Assembly: GCF_029543085.1 (NCBI RefSeq)
Contig: NZ_CP119967.1
Coordinates: 3,188,501-3,252,500, forward strand
Length of the DNA: 64,000 nucleotides
Source: Pseudomonas sp. A34-9
Lineage (GTDB): Bacteria > Pseudomonadota > Gammaproteobacteria > Pseudomonadales > Pseudomonadaceae
Direction: 5' to 3'
Positions 25,288-35,342 of this stretch are shown here, one piece after another (within the stretch, counting starts at the first letter, position 1; the number at the start of each line of letters is the position of its first letter). The position numbers were made by a program, and so were the translations under genes. Below the pieces are notes generated by a model. That model saw only the letters and a list, made by a program, of their open reading frames with translations. It was not told the DNA's origin and made no database searches.

Positions 25288-28239
25288 ATGGACGTACGCA
25301 TCAAGCCGATTTCGGTCGGCACCCTGCTGCTTGTGATTTCTACAACCCAGGCGCAGGCCCAATACCTCGAAACCGGCCAACCCGGTGATCCTGCCAGTTG
25401 GCGCAGCGCCGAATTCCTCCGCGACTGGGGTTTGAGCCGCATGCAGGCCGAGCAAGCCTACGCCGCCGGCATCACCGGCCAAGGCGTGAAAATCGGCGCG
25501 CTCGATTCCGGTTTCGATGCCGCCCACCCGGAATTCGCCAGCGATCGTTATCACCCGGTCACGGCCAGCGGCAGCTACATCGACGGCTCACTGTTCGACG
25601 TCAATGGCACCCTCAATCCCAACAACGACTCGCACGGCACCCACGTGGTCGGCACCATGGGTGCCTCGCGCGATGGCGCCGGCACGCACGGCGTGGCGTA
25701 TAACGCGCAGATCTACGTCGGCAACACCAACAAGAACGACAGTTTCCTGTTTGGCCCCAACCCCGATCCGCGCTATTTCAAAGCGGTGTATGACGCGCTC
25801 GCCGATGCCGGCGTGCGCGCGATCAACAACAGTTGGGGCAGCCAGCCGCCGGATGTCAGCTACCGCACCCTGGCCGATCTGCACGCCGCGTACGCCCAGC
25901 ACTGGAACAAAGGCACGTGGCTCGACGCGGCAGCCGATGTTTCCCGGCGCGGCGTGATCAACGTGTTCAGCGCCGGCAACAGCGGTTATCCGAATGCCAG
26001 CGTGCGTTCCGCGTTGCCCTATTTTCAGCCTGATCTGGAAGGCCACTGGCTGGCGGTGTCGGGCCTCGATCAAAGCAATCAGCAGAAGTACAACCAGTGC
26101 GGCCTCGCCAAATACTGGTGCATCACCACGCCGGGGGCGAAGATCGACAGCACGGTTCCCGGTGGCGGTTACGCAATCAAGTCCGGCACCTCGATGTCTG
26201 CGCCGCATGCGACCGGCGCGCTGGCGCTGGTGATGGAACGCTACCCGTACATGAACAATCAGCAGGCGCTCGAAGTGCTACTGACCACCGCGACGCAACT
26301 GGATGGTTCGGTTACCGATGCGCCGACCGAACGGGTCGGTTGGGGCGTGGCCAATCTGAATCGGGCGATGCGCGGGCCGGGGCAGTTGCTCGGTGCGTTC
26401 GACGCCAGTCTGGGCGCCGGGCAGCGCGATGTCTGGAGCAATGACATCTCTGACAAGGCGCTGATTCAGCGCCAGAGTGAAGACCTCGCCGAGCACAGTG
26501 CCTGGCAGCAAACCCTGCAAGACAAGGGCTGGCAGAACGGTGTTGCGCCTGGCGCGAGCCAACAGGATCAGACCGACTACGCAGTCGGCAGCGCTCGCGA
26601 TGCAGCCGCGGCGAATCGTGTGTATCAGGGCAGCCTGATCAAGTCTGGCGGCGGGCACTTGATGCTCACTGGCGACAACACGTATCGCGGTGCGACCACG
26701 GTCAATGGTGGCTTGCTCACGGTCAATGGCTCCCTGACCTCAAGCGTGACGGTGAACGACAGCGGCACCCTCGGTGGTTCCGGTCGGATCGGCGCGTTGA
26801 CCGCCAACAGCGGCGCTCGCGTGGCGCCGGGCAACTCGATCGGCACTTTGAACGTGGCCGGTGATGTGACCTTCGCGCCAGGTTCAACTTACGCCGTTGA
26901 ACTGTCGCCAACCCGCAGCGACCGCATTGTTGCCGGCGGCAGCGCCAACATCAGCGGCGCCACCGTCAGTCTGTCGCTGGAAAACAGCCCGACGCTGCTC
27001 AGCACCAGCGAAGCGCAAAGCCTGCTCGGTCGCCAGTACGACATCCTGCAGGCGGCCGGTGGCGTTCAGGGCCAGTTTGGTGCCGTGCTACCGAATTACC
27101 TGTTTATCGGCGGCAGCCTCGATTACGCCGCCAACGGCATTCAACTCGATATCGAACGTAACGCGACAACCTTCGCCAGCGTCGGGCAAACGCCCAACCA
27201 GCGCTCGGTGGCCGTTGCCGTCGACGGTCTGGGCGCCGGCAACGCGGTGTATGAAAGCCTGTTGCTCTCGCCAACAGCCGCTTCGGCGCAACAAGCGTTC
27301 CAGCAGTTGAGTGGCGAAATCTACCCGGCGTTGAGTTCGATGCTGATCAATGACAGCCGCCAGTTGCGCGACGCGGTGGGTGAGCGTCTGCACGATACAA
27401 ACGCGACGCAAAGCAATGGCTGGATCAAAGCCCTCGGCGCGTGGGGCACGACCGATTCGAGCCACGACACGGCCGGCTACAGCACCTCGATTGGCGGCCT
27501 GCTGGCCGGCGTTGACGGCGCACTGGACGAGCAGACCCGTATCGGTCTGGTCAGCGGTTACAGCGACAGCTCATTGAGCATGGGTTCGGGTACGCATTCC
27601 TCGGCCAAGGTCGACAGCTATCACCTGGGCGCGTACGCCGGTCGTGAAATCGGCGCGTGGCGCTTGAGCACCGGTGCGGCCTATAGCTGGCATCGCGCCG
27701 ATGTGAAGCGCGATCTGCAATACGGCAACGTCAGTGGCAAACAGAAAGCCAAGGTCGACGCGGCGACCACGCAAGTGTTCGGCGAGGCGGCTTACCGCTT
27801 GCACCTGCAACCGCTGGCGCTGGAACCGTTCGCCAACCTTGCCTACGTGCATCTGGACACGGAAGGTTTGACCGAGAAGGGCGACGCGGCGGCCCTGAAA
27901 AGCTCGGGCGATCAGCGTGACGCGGTGCTGAGCACCCTCGGCGTGCGGGCGATCAAGACCTTCAGTCTTTCGACGCAACAATCACTCGACGTGAGCGGCC
28001 ACCTCGGCTGGCAGCACAGCCTCAGCGATATCGATTCCGAGCAGCATCTGCGCTTTGCCAGCGGCGGCACGCCGTACGCGGTGGAGAGTTCCGCAATGGT
28101 GCGTGATGCCGCGCTGGTTGGCGTGCAGGCCAGCCTCGCGCTGAGCCGGGATGTCCGGGTCAACCTTGATTACAACGGACAACTGGCCAGTCGCGAAAAG
28201 CTGCATGGCGTTGGCCTGAGTCTGAACTGGCAGTTTTAA
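25288..28239 (+). CDS. pspA: Autotransporter subtilisin-like serine protease (PspA-type)
   Basis: A 983-residue type V secreted protease. A signal peptide (MDVRIKPISVGTLLLVIST, cut after AQA) is followed by an S8 catalytic domain: Asp73 in GALDSGFD, His116 in DSHGTHVVG, Ser302 in SGTSMSAPHATG. A linker contains an autotransporter-associated beta-strand repeat (HLMLTGDNTYRGATTVNGGL) and the APGNSIGTLNV passenger stretch. The last 280 residues are the beta-barrel, ending in the aromatic tail LNWQF used by the BAM complex. It is homologous along its length to the next gene, so the pair arose by duplication. ATG 25288 is chosen over upstream GTGs because it opens the signal peptide. Confidence 0.93.
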   Translation: MDVRIKPISVGTLLLVISTTQAQAQYLETGQPGDPASWRSAEFLRDWGLSRMQAEQAYAAGITGQGVKIGALDSGFDAAHPEFASDRYHPVTASGSYIDGSLFDVNGTLNPNNDSHGTHVVGTMGASRDGAGTHGVAYNAQIYVGNTNKNDSFLFGPNPDPRYFKAVYDALADAGVRAINNSWGSQPPDVSYRTLADLHAAYAQHWNKGTWLDAAADVSRRGVINVFSAGNSGYPNASVRSALPYFQPDLEGHWLAVSGLDQSNQQKYNQCGLAKYWCITTPGAKIDSTVPGGGYAIKSGTSMSAPHATGALALVMERYPYMNNQQALEVLLTTATQLDGSVTDAPTERVGWGVANLNRAMRGPGQLLGAFDASLGAGQRDVWSNDISDKALIQRQSEDLAEHSAWQQTLQDKGWQNGVAPGASQQDQTDYAVGSARDAAAANRVYQGSLIKSGGGHLMLTGDNTYRGATTVNGGLLTVNGSLTSSVTVNDSGTLGGSGRIGALTANSGARVAPGNSIGTLNVAGDVTFAPGSTYAVELSPTRSDRIVAGGSANISGATVSLSLENSPTLLSTSEAQSLLGRQYDILQAAGGVQGQFGAVLPNYLFIGGSLDYAANGIQLDIERNATTFASVGQTPNQRSVAVAVDGLGAGNAVYESLLLSPTAASAQQAFQQLSGEIYPALSSMLINDSRQLRDAVGERLHDTNATQSNGWIKALGAWGTTDSSHDTAGYSTSIGGLLAGVDGALDEQTRIGLVSGYSDSSLSMGSGTHSSAKVDSYHLGAYAGREIGAWRLSTGAAYSWHRADVKRDLQYGNVSGKQKAKVDAATTQVFGEAAYRLHLQPLALEPFANLAYVHLDTEGLTEKGDAAALKSSGDQRDAVLSTLGVRAIKTFSLSTQQSLDVSGHLGWQHSLSDIDSEQHLRFASGGTPYAVESSAMVRDAALVGVQASLALSRDVRVNLDYNGQLASREKLHGVGLSLNWQF

Positions 28240-28251
28240 TCGCTACAACCT

Positions 28252-28376
28252 GATCGTTCCCACGCTCTGCGTGGGAATGCCTCCAGGGACGCTCTGCGTC
28301 CAGTGACGCGGAGCGTCACGGGCTGCATTCCCACGCGGAGCGTGGGAACGATCATTGCTCTGGGTGGGAACGATCA
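28252..28376. repeat. Nested palindromes of the GATCGTTCCCACG type
   Basis: GATCGTTCCCACG on the left pairs with CGTGGGAACGATC on the right, with further GACGCTCTGCGTC-like and GTGACGCGGAGCGTCAC hairpins between. It fills the spacer between the two autotransporter genes. A third partial copy (GGGTGGGAACGATCA) trails at the right end. It may act as a transcript stabiliser or attenuator between the genes. Confidence 0.85.
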
Positions 28377-28412
28377 GGATTTTTTCGCAACATCACTAAG
28401 GAAGGTCGCTGG

Positions 28413-31400
28413 ATGAATAACAACAATACCCCCGCGCAAACGGGTGGCCGCTTTGCCCTGAAAACCCTCACGCTCGCCGTGCTCTGTGCGATCGGCACAG
28501 TTCATGCGGCGCCCTACGTGGAGAACGGTCGCACGGGCGATCCATCGAGTTGGCGCAGTGCCGAGTTTCAGGCCGATTGGGGCCTGGGCGCGATCGGTGC
28601 CGATTACGCCTACGCCGCCGGGTACACCGGCAAAGGCGTGAAACTGGGGATCTTTGACCAGCCGGTGTATGCCGCGCACCCGGAGTTTTCCGGCAGCAAT
28701 AAAGTCGTCACTTTGGTCACCAGCGGGATCCGCGAATACACCGACCCGTACATCCCGGTCAAAGCCGGCGATGCGTTCCGCTATGACGGTTCGCCCTCGG
28801 TCGGTTCCGACGGCAAACTCGGCGCCCACGGCACCCACGTCGGCGGCATCGCCGCCGGCAGCCGCGACGGCGGGCCGATGCACGGCGTGGCGTTCGGTGC
28901 GCAGATCATCAGCGCCGACAACGGCGACCCGGGCCCGGAAGACGGCATCGTTCGTGGCAACGACGGCGCGGTCTACAAGGCCGGTTGGGACGCCCTGATC
29001 GCCAGCGGCGCGCGGATCATCAACAACAGTTGGGGCATCGGTATCACTGACCGTTTCGACCTCGGCGGCCGCGATCCGGCGTACCCGCATTTCACCGTCA
29101 ATGACGCGCAGTTGCAGTTCAACGAGATCCGCACACTGCTCGGCACCAAACCCGGCGGTGCCTACGATGGCGCGATTGCCGCCGCGCGCAGCGGCATCGT
29201 GACGATCTTCGCCGCCGGCAACGACTACAACCTGAACAACCCGGACGCCATCGCCGGCCTCGGCTATTTCGTTCCCGACATCGCGCCGAACTGGATCACC
29301 GTCGCCGCGTTGCAGAAGAACCCGGACCTGGCCAGCGCCAACCCGTACATCATGAGTACGTTCTCTTCGCGTTGTGGCTACACCGCGAGTTTCTGCGTCT
29401 CGGCGCCGGGCACGAAGATCTTCAGTTCGATCATCGAAGGCACCAACGCCGACAACCTGACCACCGGCTACAAAAATTACAACGGCACCTCAATGGCCGC
29501 GCCACACGTGGCCGGTTCCATGGCGGTGTTGATGGAACGCTTCCCGTACATGAGCGGTGATCAAGTCGCCACGGTCTTGCGTACTACGGCCACCGACCTC
29601 GGCGCGCCGGGCATCGACGCCTTGTACGGCTGGGGCATGATCAACCTGCGCAAGGGCATCGACGGCCCTTCGATGTTCGTCACCGAGCAGGACATCCCGG
29701 CCGAATTCCGCATCGACGGCGCGTATGGCTCCGGCCAGTTTGTCGCGGATCTGCCGGGCATCGGCGCGATCATCGATCAAGGCAAACCGACCGAGCGCGT
29801 GTGCACCGACATCACCTGCGGCCTCGACACCTGGCGCAACGACATTTCCGGCCACGGCGGTCTGACCAAGCAAGGCCTCGGTACGCTGGTGCTGACCGGC
29901 AACAACAGTTACAGCGGTCCGACCCTGGTCAATCAGGGGCGTCTGGCCATCAATGGTTCGCTGGCCTCTGCGGTCACCGTCAATGACGGCGGCATTCTCG
30001 GCGGTAACGGCCACATTGGCGCGCTGTCGGTGAAAAGCGGCGGTACGGTGGCGCCGGGTAACTCCATCGGCACCCTGAACGTGGCCGGGGACGTGACGTT
30101 CGCGCCGGGTTCGACCTACGCCGTAGAACTGTCGCCAACCAGCAGCGATCAGATCATCGCCACTGGCAAAGCGGTCATTGAAGGCGCCACGGTGAGCATG
30201 TCACTGGAAAACAGCCCGACACTGCTGACCACCAACGAGGTGCAGAGCCTGCTCGGCACGCGCTACAACATCCTACAGGCGGCGGGCGGCATTGAAGGGC
30301 GCTTCGGTCAGGTGTTGCCGGATTACGCCTTTCTCGGCGGCACGCTGGCGTACTCGGCCGATGGCATCCAGTTGGCGGTCGGGCGTAACGACGCCTCGTT
30401 CGCCAGCGTCGGTCTGACGCCAAACCAGCGTGCCGTCGGTGCGGCGGCTGAACGTCTGGGCGCGGGCAATGCGCTGTTCGAAACGCTGTTGCTGTCGCCG
30501 AATGCGGCGTCGGCGCAGCAAGCCTTCCAGCAACTGTCCGGCGAAATCCATCCGGCCATTGGCACGATGCTGATCAACGACAGCCGTTACCTGCGCGAAG
30601 CCGTGGGCGAGCGTCTGCGTGAGCGTGACCTGTTCAACGCCGGCGCACCGACTGACGATCGCAGCAACGCCTGGGTCAAGGTGCTGGGTTCGTGGGGCAA
30701 GAGCGATGGCGGGCATGACAATGCCGACTCCAACAGCTCTATCGGAGGCTTGCTGGCCGGTGTCGATGGCTTGATCGCTGAAGATACCCGTCTGGGTTTC
30801 GTGACCGGTTACAGCGACAGCTCGTTGAGCATGGGCAGCGGCACGCATTCGTCGGCGTCGGTCGACAGCTACCACTTGGGTGCGTACCTGGGGCATCAGA
30901 TCGATGCGCTGCGTCTGACCGTCGGCGGCGCCTATAGCTGGCACCGTGTCGACGTCAAACGTGACCTGCAGTTCGGGGACGTGAGCGGTAAACAAAAGAC
31001 CAAGCACGATGCCGCAACCACTCAAGTGTTCACCGAGGCCGCTTATGATCTGGGCCTGCAACCGATGAATCTGGAGCCGTTCGCCAATCTGTCCTATGTG
31101 CACCTGAACACCGAGAGCTTCAGCGAAAAAGGTGACGCGGCAGCGCTGAAGGGCGGTGAGGACAATCGCGATGTGGTGCTGTCGACCCTCGGCGTGCGCG
31201 CCAAACGCAGTTTCGTCTTGTCGGATCAGCATCAACTGGAGCTGGGCGCGAGCCTCGGCTGGCAGCACAACCTGAGCAGTGTCGATGCTGACAGCCATCT
31301 GGCCTTTGCCAACGGCAACAGCGCGTTCACCGTGCAGAGTGTGTCGATGGATCGCGACGCCGCGGTGGTCGGTGTGCGTGCGGGTCTGGCGCTCAATCGC

Positions 31401-31490
31401 GATGTGCGAGTGAACCTGGATTACAACGGGCTGATCGGTAACAACGAGAAAGACCACGGTGTGGGTCTGACCCTCGACTGGCAGTTCTAA
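28413..31490 (+). CDS. pspB: Autotransporter subtilisin-like serine protease, paralogue (PspB-type)
   Basis: A 1025-residue protein built as its neighbour: a longer signal peptide (residues 1-32, ending VHA), the S8 domain with Asp82 (GIFDQPVY), His139 (HGTHVGG) and Ser360 (NGTSMAAPHVAG), a beta-strand repeat linker (GTLVLTGNNSYSGPTLVNQG) and a C-terminal barrel ending LDWQF. The linker-barrel region is much closer to the first paralogue than the protease domain is; for instance GNSIGTLNVAGDVTFAPGST is identical. The catalytic Asp is followed by QPVY rather than the common SG. AAGGA lies about ten bases before the ATG. Probably co-expressed with the secretion locus. Confidence 0.93.
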   Translation: MNNNNTPAQTGGRFALKTLTLAVLCAIGTVHAAPYVENGRTGDPSSWRSAEFQADWGLGAIGADYAYAAGYTGKGVKLGIFDQPVYAAHPEFSGSNKVVTLVTSGIREYTDPYIPVKAGDAFRYDGSPSVGSDGKLGAHGTHVGGIAAGSRDGGPMHGVAFGAQIISADNGDPGPEDGIVRGNDGAVYKAGWDALIASGARIINNSWGIGITDRFDLGGRDPAYPHFTVNDAQLQFNEIRTLLGTKPGGAYDGAIAAARSGIVTIFAAGNDYNLNNPDAIAGLGYFVPDIAPNWITVAALQKNPDLASANPYIMSTFSSRCGYTASFCVSAPGTKIFSSIIEGTNADNLTTGYKNYNGTSMAAPHVAGSMAVLMERFPYMSGDQVATVLRTTATDLGAPGIDALYGWGMINLRKGIDGPSMFVTEQDIPAEFRIDGAYGSGQFVADLPGIGAIIDQGKPTERVCTDITCGLDTWRNDISGHGGLTKQGLGTLVLTGNNSYSGPTLVNQGRLAINGSLASAVTVNDGGILGGNGHIGALSVKSGGTVAPGNSIGTLNVAGDVTFAPGSTYAVELSPTSSDQIIATGKAVIEGATVSMSLENSPTLLTTNEVQSLLGTRYNILQAAGGIEGRFGQVLPDYAFLGGTLAYSADGIQLAVGRNDASFASVGLTPNQRAVGAAAERLGAGNALFETLLLSPNAASAQQAFQQLSGEIHPAIGTMLINDSRYLREAVGERLRERDLFNAGAPTDDRSNAWVKVLGSWGKSDGGHDNADSNSSIGGLLAGVDGLIAEDTRLGFVTGYSDSSLSMGSGTHSSASVDSYHLGAYLGHQIDALRLTVGGAYSWHRVDVKRDLQFGDVSGKQKTKHDAATTQVFTEAAYDLGLQPMNLEPFANLSYVHLNTESFSEKGDAAALKGGEDNRDVVLSTLGVRAKRSFVLSDQHQLELGASLGWQHNLSSVDADSHLAFANGNSAFTVQSVSMDRDAAVVGVRAGLALNRDVRVNLDYNGLIGNNEKDHGVGLTLDWQF

Positions 31491-31567
31491 AGAGTACTGG
31501 CAGTTCTAAGGCGCGCTGGCAGCTCTGCAAGGAGCTGCCAGACATTTGATGGAAGAGAGAGCACAAC

Positions 31568-33256
31568 ATGGGACTGTTCGATTATAAAAATGCCGATGGC
31601 AAAGCGTTGTACAGCGACGCCATCGCACTGACGCTGTATGCCTACACGCCGACCGGCAAGCCTCTGCCGGCCACCGCTTGGGCGCCGCTCACGGCCACCG
31701 CGCTGGGTTATCAGGGCAAGGTCGGGCCGCAGGGCACGTTCTTCGGCGAGAAGGATGGTTTCACCAGCGCTGAGGCCGAAGTACTCGGCAAATACGACGC
31801 CGCCGGCAAACTGATCGGCATCGGCGTGGCCTTTCGTGGCACTGGCGGGCTGGGTTACAGCGACACCTTCGGCGACCTGAAAAACAACCTGCTGGCCGCC
31901 ATCGGGCCGTCGGATTACGCGAGCAACTACGCGAAAAACGCCTTCGACAATTTGCTCAAGGCTGTCGCGGCATTCGCCATTGCCAACGGCATCGCCGCCA
32001 AGGACGTCCTGCTCAGTGGCCACAGCCTCGGCGGGCTCGGGGTCAACAGCGTCGCCGAGCTGAGCGCAAGCAACTGGGGCGGCTTTTTCAAGGACGCCAA
32101 CTACATCACCTTCGCCTCGCCAACCCAGAGCAGCACCGGCAATAACGTGCTGAACATCGGCTTCGAGAATGACCCGGTGTTCCGTGTGCTCGACGGCACC
32201 ACGTTCAGCACAGCCTCAATGGGCAAGCACGACAAGCCCCACGATTCGACGACCGACAACATCGTCAACTTCAACGATAACTACGCCTCCACCGCGCAGA
32301 ACCTGGTGCCGTTCAGCATCATCAACCCACTGAACTGGTCGGCCCACAGCTCGCTGGGGTATGCCGATGGCCTGAATCGGGTCATCGACTCGACGTTCTA
32401 TAACCTGACGCATAAAGACTCGACGATCATTGTTTCCAACCTGGAAGAGGCTTCTCGAGGCAAGACCTGGGTCGAGGATCTGGGCCGTAGCGGCGAGCCG
32501 CACACCGGCAGCACGTTCATTATCGGCACTCAGAGCAACGACTGGCTCAAGGGTGGCGCGGGCAACGACTTCCTTGAAGGTCTGGGCGGCGATGACCGTT
32601 TCCGTGATGACGGCGGCTACAACATTCTGCTCGGTGGCCAGGGCCACAACACCTTCGAACTGCAGAAACCGCTGCAAAACTTCAGCTTCGCCAACGACGG
32701 TGACGGCACGCTGTATGTGCGCGATGCCTACGGCGGTATCAGCATGACCCGCGACATCGGCGCCTTGGTGAGCAAGGAGTCGGGTTCGTGGTGGGGCAGC
32801 AAGGAAATCACCTGGGGCGTTACGGCCAAGGGCTTGACCAATGGCAATGAGCTGACCCAGTACAACCATTCGCTCAACGGCGATGGCTACGGCAATGCGC
32901 TGCACGCCACGGCTGACGGTGACTGGTTGTTCGGCCTCGGTGGCGACGACAAGCTGATCAGCGACAAGGGCCATGTGACCTTCGTCGGTGGCGCCGGCAA
33001 TGATGTGATGACCGCCGTGGGTGGTAACAACACGTTCCTGTTCAGCGGCGCGTTCGGTTTCGATGCCATCAACGGTTATCAGGGCAGCGACAAACTGGTG
33101 TTCATGGGCGTCGAAGGCGCGGGGCAGGGCTACGACTACAGGCAGCACGCGTCGCAGACCGGCAACGACACCGTGCTGAAGATTGGCGACTATGCCGTGA
33201 CCCTGATCGGGGTGGGAGTGGCTAACCTGTCGGACTCGGCGTTCGTGTTCGCCTAA
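31568..33256 (+). CDS. Family I.3 RTX lipase / polyurethanase (PueB-like)
   Basis: A 562-residue secreted lipase without a signal peptide. It opens MGLFDYKNADGKALYSDAIA, typical of family I.3. The nucleophile elbow GHSLGG is at residues 151-156 (Ser153). The C-terminal part has RTX-type repeats ([19 protein letters not shown], then FGLGGDDKLISDKG and VGGAGNDVM) and ends in the type I signal SDSAFVFA. It hydrolyses triacylglycerols and, in close relatives, polyester polyurethane. Export should be by AprDEF. It is the shorter of two tandem lipase paralogues, and its length is close to PueB of P. protegens/chlororaphis. RTX repeats are fewer and more degenerate than in the second lipase. Confidence 0.9.
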   Translation: MGLFDYKNADGKALYSDAIALTLYAYTPTGKPLPATAWAPLTATALGYQGKVGPQGTFFGEKDGFTSAEAEVLGKYDAAGKLIGIGVAFRGTGGLGYSDTFGDLKNNLLAAIGPSDYASNYAKNAFDNLLKAVAAFAIANGIAAKDVLLSGHSLGGLGVNSVAELSASNWGGFFKDANYITFASPTQSSTGNNVLNIGFENDPVFRVLDGTTFSTASMGKHDKPHDSTTDNIVNFNDNYASTAQNLVPFSIINPLNWSAHSSLGYADGLNRVIDSTFYNLTHKDSTIIVSNLEEASRGKTWVEDLGRSGEPHTGSTFIIGTQSNDWLKGGAGNDFLEGLGGDDRFRDDGGYNILLGGQGHNTFELQKPLQNFSFANDGDGTLYVRDAYGGISMTRDIGALVSKESGSWWGSKEITWGVTAKGLTNGNELTQYNHSLNGDGYGNALHATADGDWLFGLGGDDKLISDKGHVTFVGGAGNDVMTAVGGNNTFLFSGAFGFDAINGYQGSDKLVFMGVEGAGQGYDYRQHASQTGNDTVLKIGDYAVTLIGVGVANLSDSAFVFA

Positions 33257-33270
33257 GCAACGACTCCCCC

Positions 33271-33357
33271 TGTAGGAGCTGCCGAAGGCTGCGATCTTTT
33301 GATTTTGTTTTTTAAGGTCAAAAGATCGCAGCCTCGTTTCACTCGACAGCTCCTACA
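33271..33357. repeat. REPIN-like inverted pair (GGAGCTGCC type)
   Basis: TGTAGGAGCTGCCGAAGGCT and an inverted copy ending CAGCTCCTACA flank an A/T centre. It is nearly the same as the element at 17744 and separates the two lipase genes. Confidence 0.87.
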
Positions 33358-33460
33358 AAGGGTGATGTGCAAGTAGTACTGAAATGCTCCGGGGCGTCCC
33401 CGTGGGGCGCCCTGGCTGTGAGCTATCTCTAACAATTCCAACAAGAGAGAGGCAATGGCA

Positions 33461-35314
33461 ATGGGTGTGTATGACTACAAGAACTTCGGCACAGCCGATT
33501 CCAAGGCGTTGTTCAGCGATGCCATGGCGATCACGCTGTATTCCTACCACAACCTCGACAACGGTTTCGCCACGGGGTATCAGCACAACGGTTTCGGCCT
33601 CGGCCTGCCCGCCACGCTGGTCACGGCGCTGCTCGGCGGCACCGATTCGCAAGGGGTGATCCCCGGTATTGCGTGGAACCCCGACTCGGAAAAACTCGCC
33701 CTCGACGCGGTAAAAAAGGCCGGATGGACGCCCATCACCGCCGCGCAATTGGGCTACGACGGCAAGACCGATGCCCGCGGCACCTTCTTCGGCGAGAAGG
33801 CCGGTTACACCACCGCGCAAGTGGAAATCCTCGGCAAGTACGACGCCCAGGGCCATCTCACGGAACTGGGCATTGCCTTTCGCGGCACCAGCGGTCCGCG
33901 GGAAAACCTGATCCTCGACTCCATCGGCGACGTGATCAACGACCTGCTCGCCGCCTTCGGTCCCAAGGACTACGCGAAGAATTACGTCGGTGAAGCCTTC
34001 GGCAATCTGCTCAATGATGTGGTGGCGTTTGCCAGGGCCAACGGCCTCAGCGGCAAGGACGTGCTGGTCAGCGGCCACAGCCTCGGCGGCCTGGCGGTCA
34101 ACAGCATGGCGGATCTGAGTGGCGGCAAGTGGGGTGGCTTCTTTGCCGATTCCAACTACATCGCCTACGCCTCGCCAACCCAAAGCGGTACCGACAAAGT
34201 GCTCAACGTCGGCTACGAAAACGACCCGGTGTTCCGCGCCCTCGACGGCTCGGCCTTCACCGGCGCCTCCGTCGGCGTGCACGATGCGCCCAAGGTATCG
34301 GCCACCGACAATATCGTCAGCTTCAACGATCACTACGCCTCGACCGCGTGGAATCTGCTGCCGTACTCGATCCTTAATATTCCCACGTGGATCTCGCACC
34401 TGCCGACCGCGTATGGCGACGGCATGAACCGGGTCATCGACTCAAAATTCTACGACCTCACCAGCCGCGACTCGACGATAATTGTCGCCAACCTGTCCGA
34501 CCCGGCGCGGGCTAACACTTGGGTGCAGGACCTCAACCGCAACGCTGAAACCCACAAGGGCAGCACGTTCATCATCGGCAGCGACGCCAACGACCTGATC
34601 CAGGGCGGCAACGGCAACGACTATCTGGAAGGTCGCGCCGGCAATGACACTTTCCGCGACAGCGGCGGCTACAACGTCATCCTGGGCGGGCAGGGCAGCA
34701 ACACCCTCGACCTGCAAAGCGCGGTGAAGAACTTCGACTTCGCCAACGACGGCGCCGGCAATCTGTACGTGCGCGATGCCAACGGCGGGATCAGCATTAC
34801 CCGCGACATCGGCAGCATCATTAGCAAAGAACCGGGGTTTCTCTGGGGCCTGTTCAAGGATGATGTGACCCACAGCGTCACGGCCAGCGGCTTGAAGGTC
34901 GGCAACAACGTCACGGCGTACGAGTCCAGTGTCAAAGGCACCAACAGCGCTGACACGCTGAAGGCGCATGCCGGTGGCGACTGGTTGTTCGGGCTGGATG
35001 GCAACGATCACCTGATCGGCGGCTCGGGTAATGACGTGTTTGTCGGCGGCGCCGGTAACGACCTGATGGAGTCGGGGGGCGGGGCGGACACGTTCCTGTT
35101 CAATGGTGCGTTCGGGCAGGACCGGGTGGTCGGGTTTACCGCCAACGACAAACTGGTGTTTCTCGGTGTGCAGGGTGTGTTGCCGGCGGAAGACTTCCGT
35201 GCCCATGCCGCCACTGTCGGCCAGGATACGGTGCTGACGTTTGGCAACGATTCGGTGACGTTGGTCGGGGTATCGCTGAACACTCTGAGTGCTGACGGTA
35301 TTGTGATCGCCTGA
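33461..35314 (+). CDS. lipA: Family I.3 RTX lipase LipA / polyurethanase PueA
   Basis: A 617-residue lipase from ATG 33461 (MGVYDYKNFGTADSKALF), the length and start known for PueA/LipA; an ATG two codons earlier (33455) is possible. It has the GHSLGG elbow near residue 204-209, RTX repeats (IQGGNGNDYLEGRAGNDTF, GLDGNDHLIGGSGNDVFVGG, AGNDLMESGGG) that bind calcium outside the cell, and the C-terminal secretion signal ending LSADGIVIA. It is the last gene of the aprA-to-lipA exoenzyme island. Export should be by AprDEF. It shares the catalytic and repeat architecture with the upstream lipase but has an extra insertion near residues 35-75. Confidence 0.94.
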   Translation: MGVYDYKNFGTADSKALFSDAMAITLYSYHNLDNGFATGYQHNGFGLGLPATLVTALLGGTDSQGVIPGIAWNPDSEKLALDAVKKAGWTPITAAQLGYDGKTDARGTFFGEKAGYTTAQVEILGKYDAQGHLTELGIAFRGTSGPRENLILDSIGDVINDLLAAFGPKDYAKNYVGEAFGNLLNDVVAFARANGLSGKDVLVSGHSLGGLAVNSMADLSGGKWGGFFADSNYIAYASPTQSGTDKVLNVGYENDPVFRALDGSAFTGASVGVHDAPKVSATDNIVSFNDHYASTAWNLLPYSILNIPTWISHLPTAYGDGMNRVIDSKFYDLTSRDSTIIVANLSDPARANTWVQDLNRNAETHKGSTFIIGSDANDLIQGGNGNDYLEGRAGNDTFRDSGGYNVILGGQGSNTLDLQSAVKNFDFANDGAGNLYVRDANGGISITRDIGSIISKEPGFLWGLFKDDVTHSVTASGLKVGNNVTAYESSVKGTNSADTLKAHAGGDWLFGLDGNDHLIGGSGNDVFVGGAGNDLMESGGGADTFLFNGAFGQDRVVGFTANDKLVFLGVQGVLPAEDFRAHAATVGQDTVLTFGNDSVTLVGVSLNTLSADGIVIA

Positions 35315-35342
35315 GGTTGATGGGGTGCCGGTAAGGGCCCTT

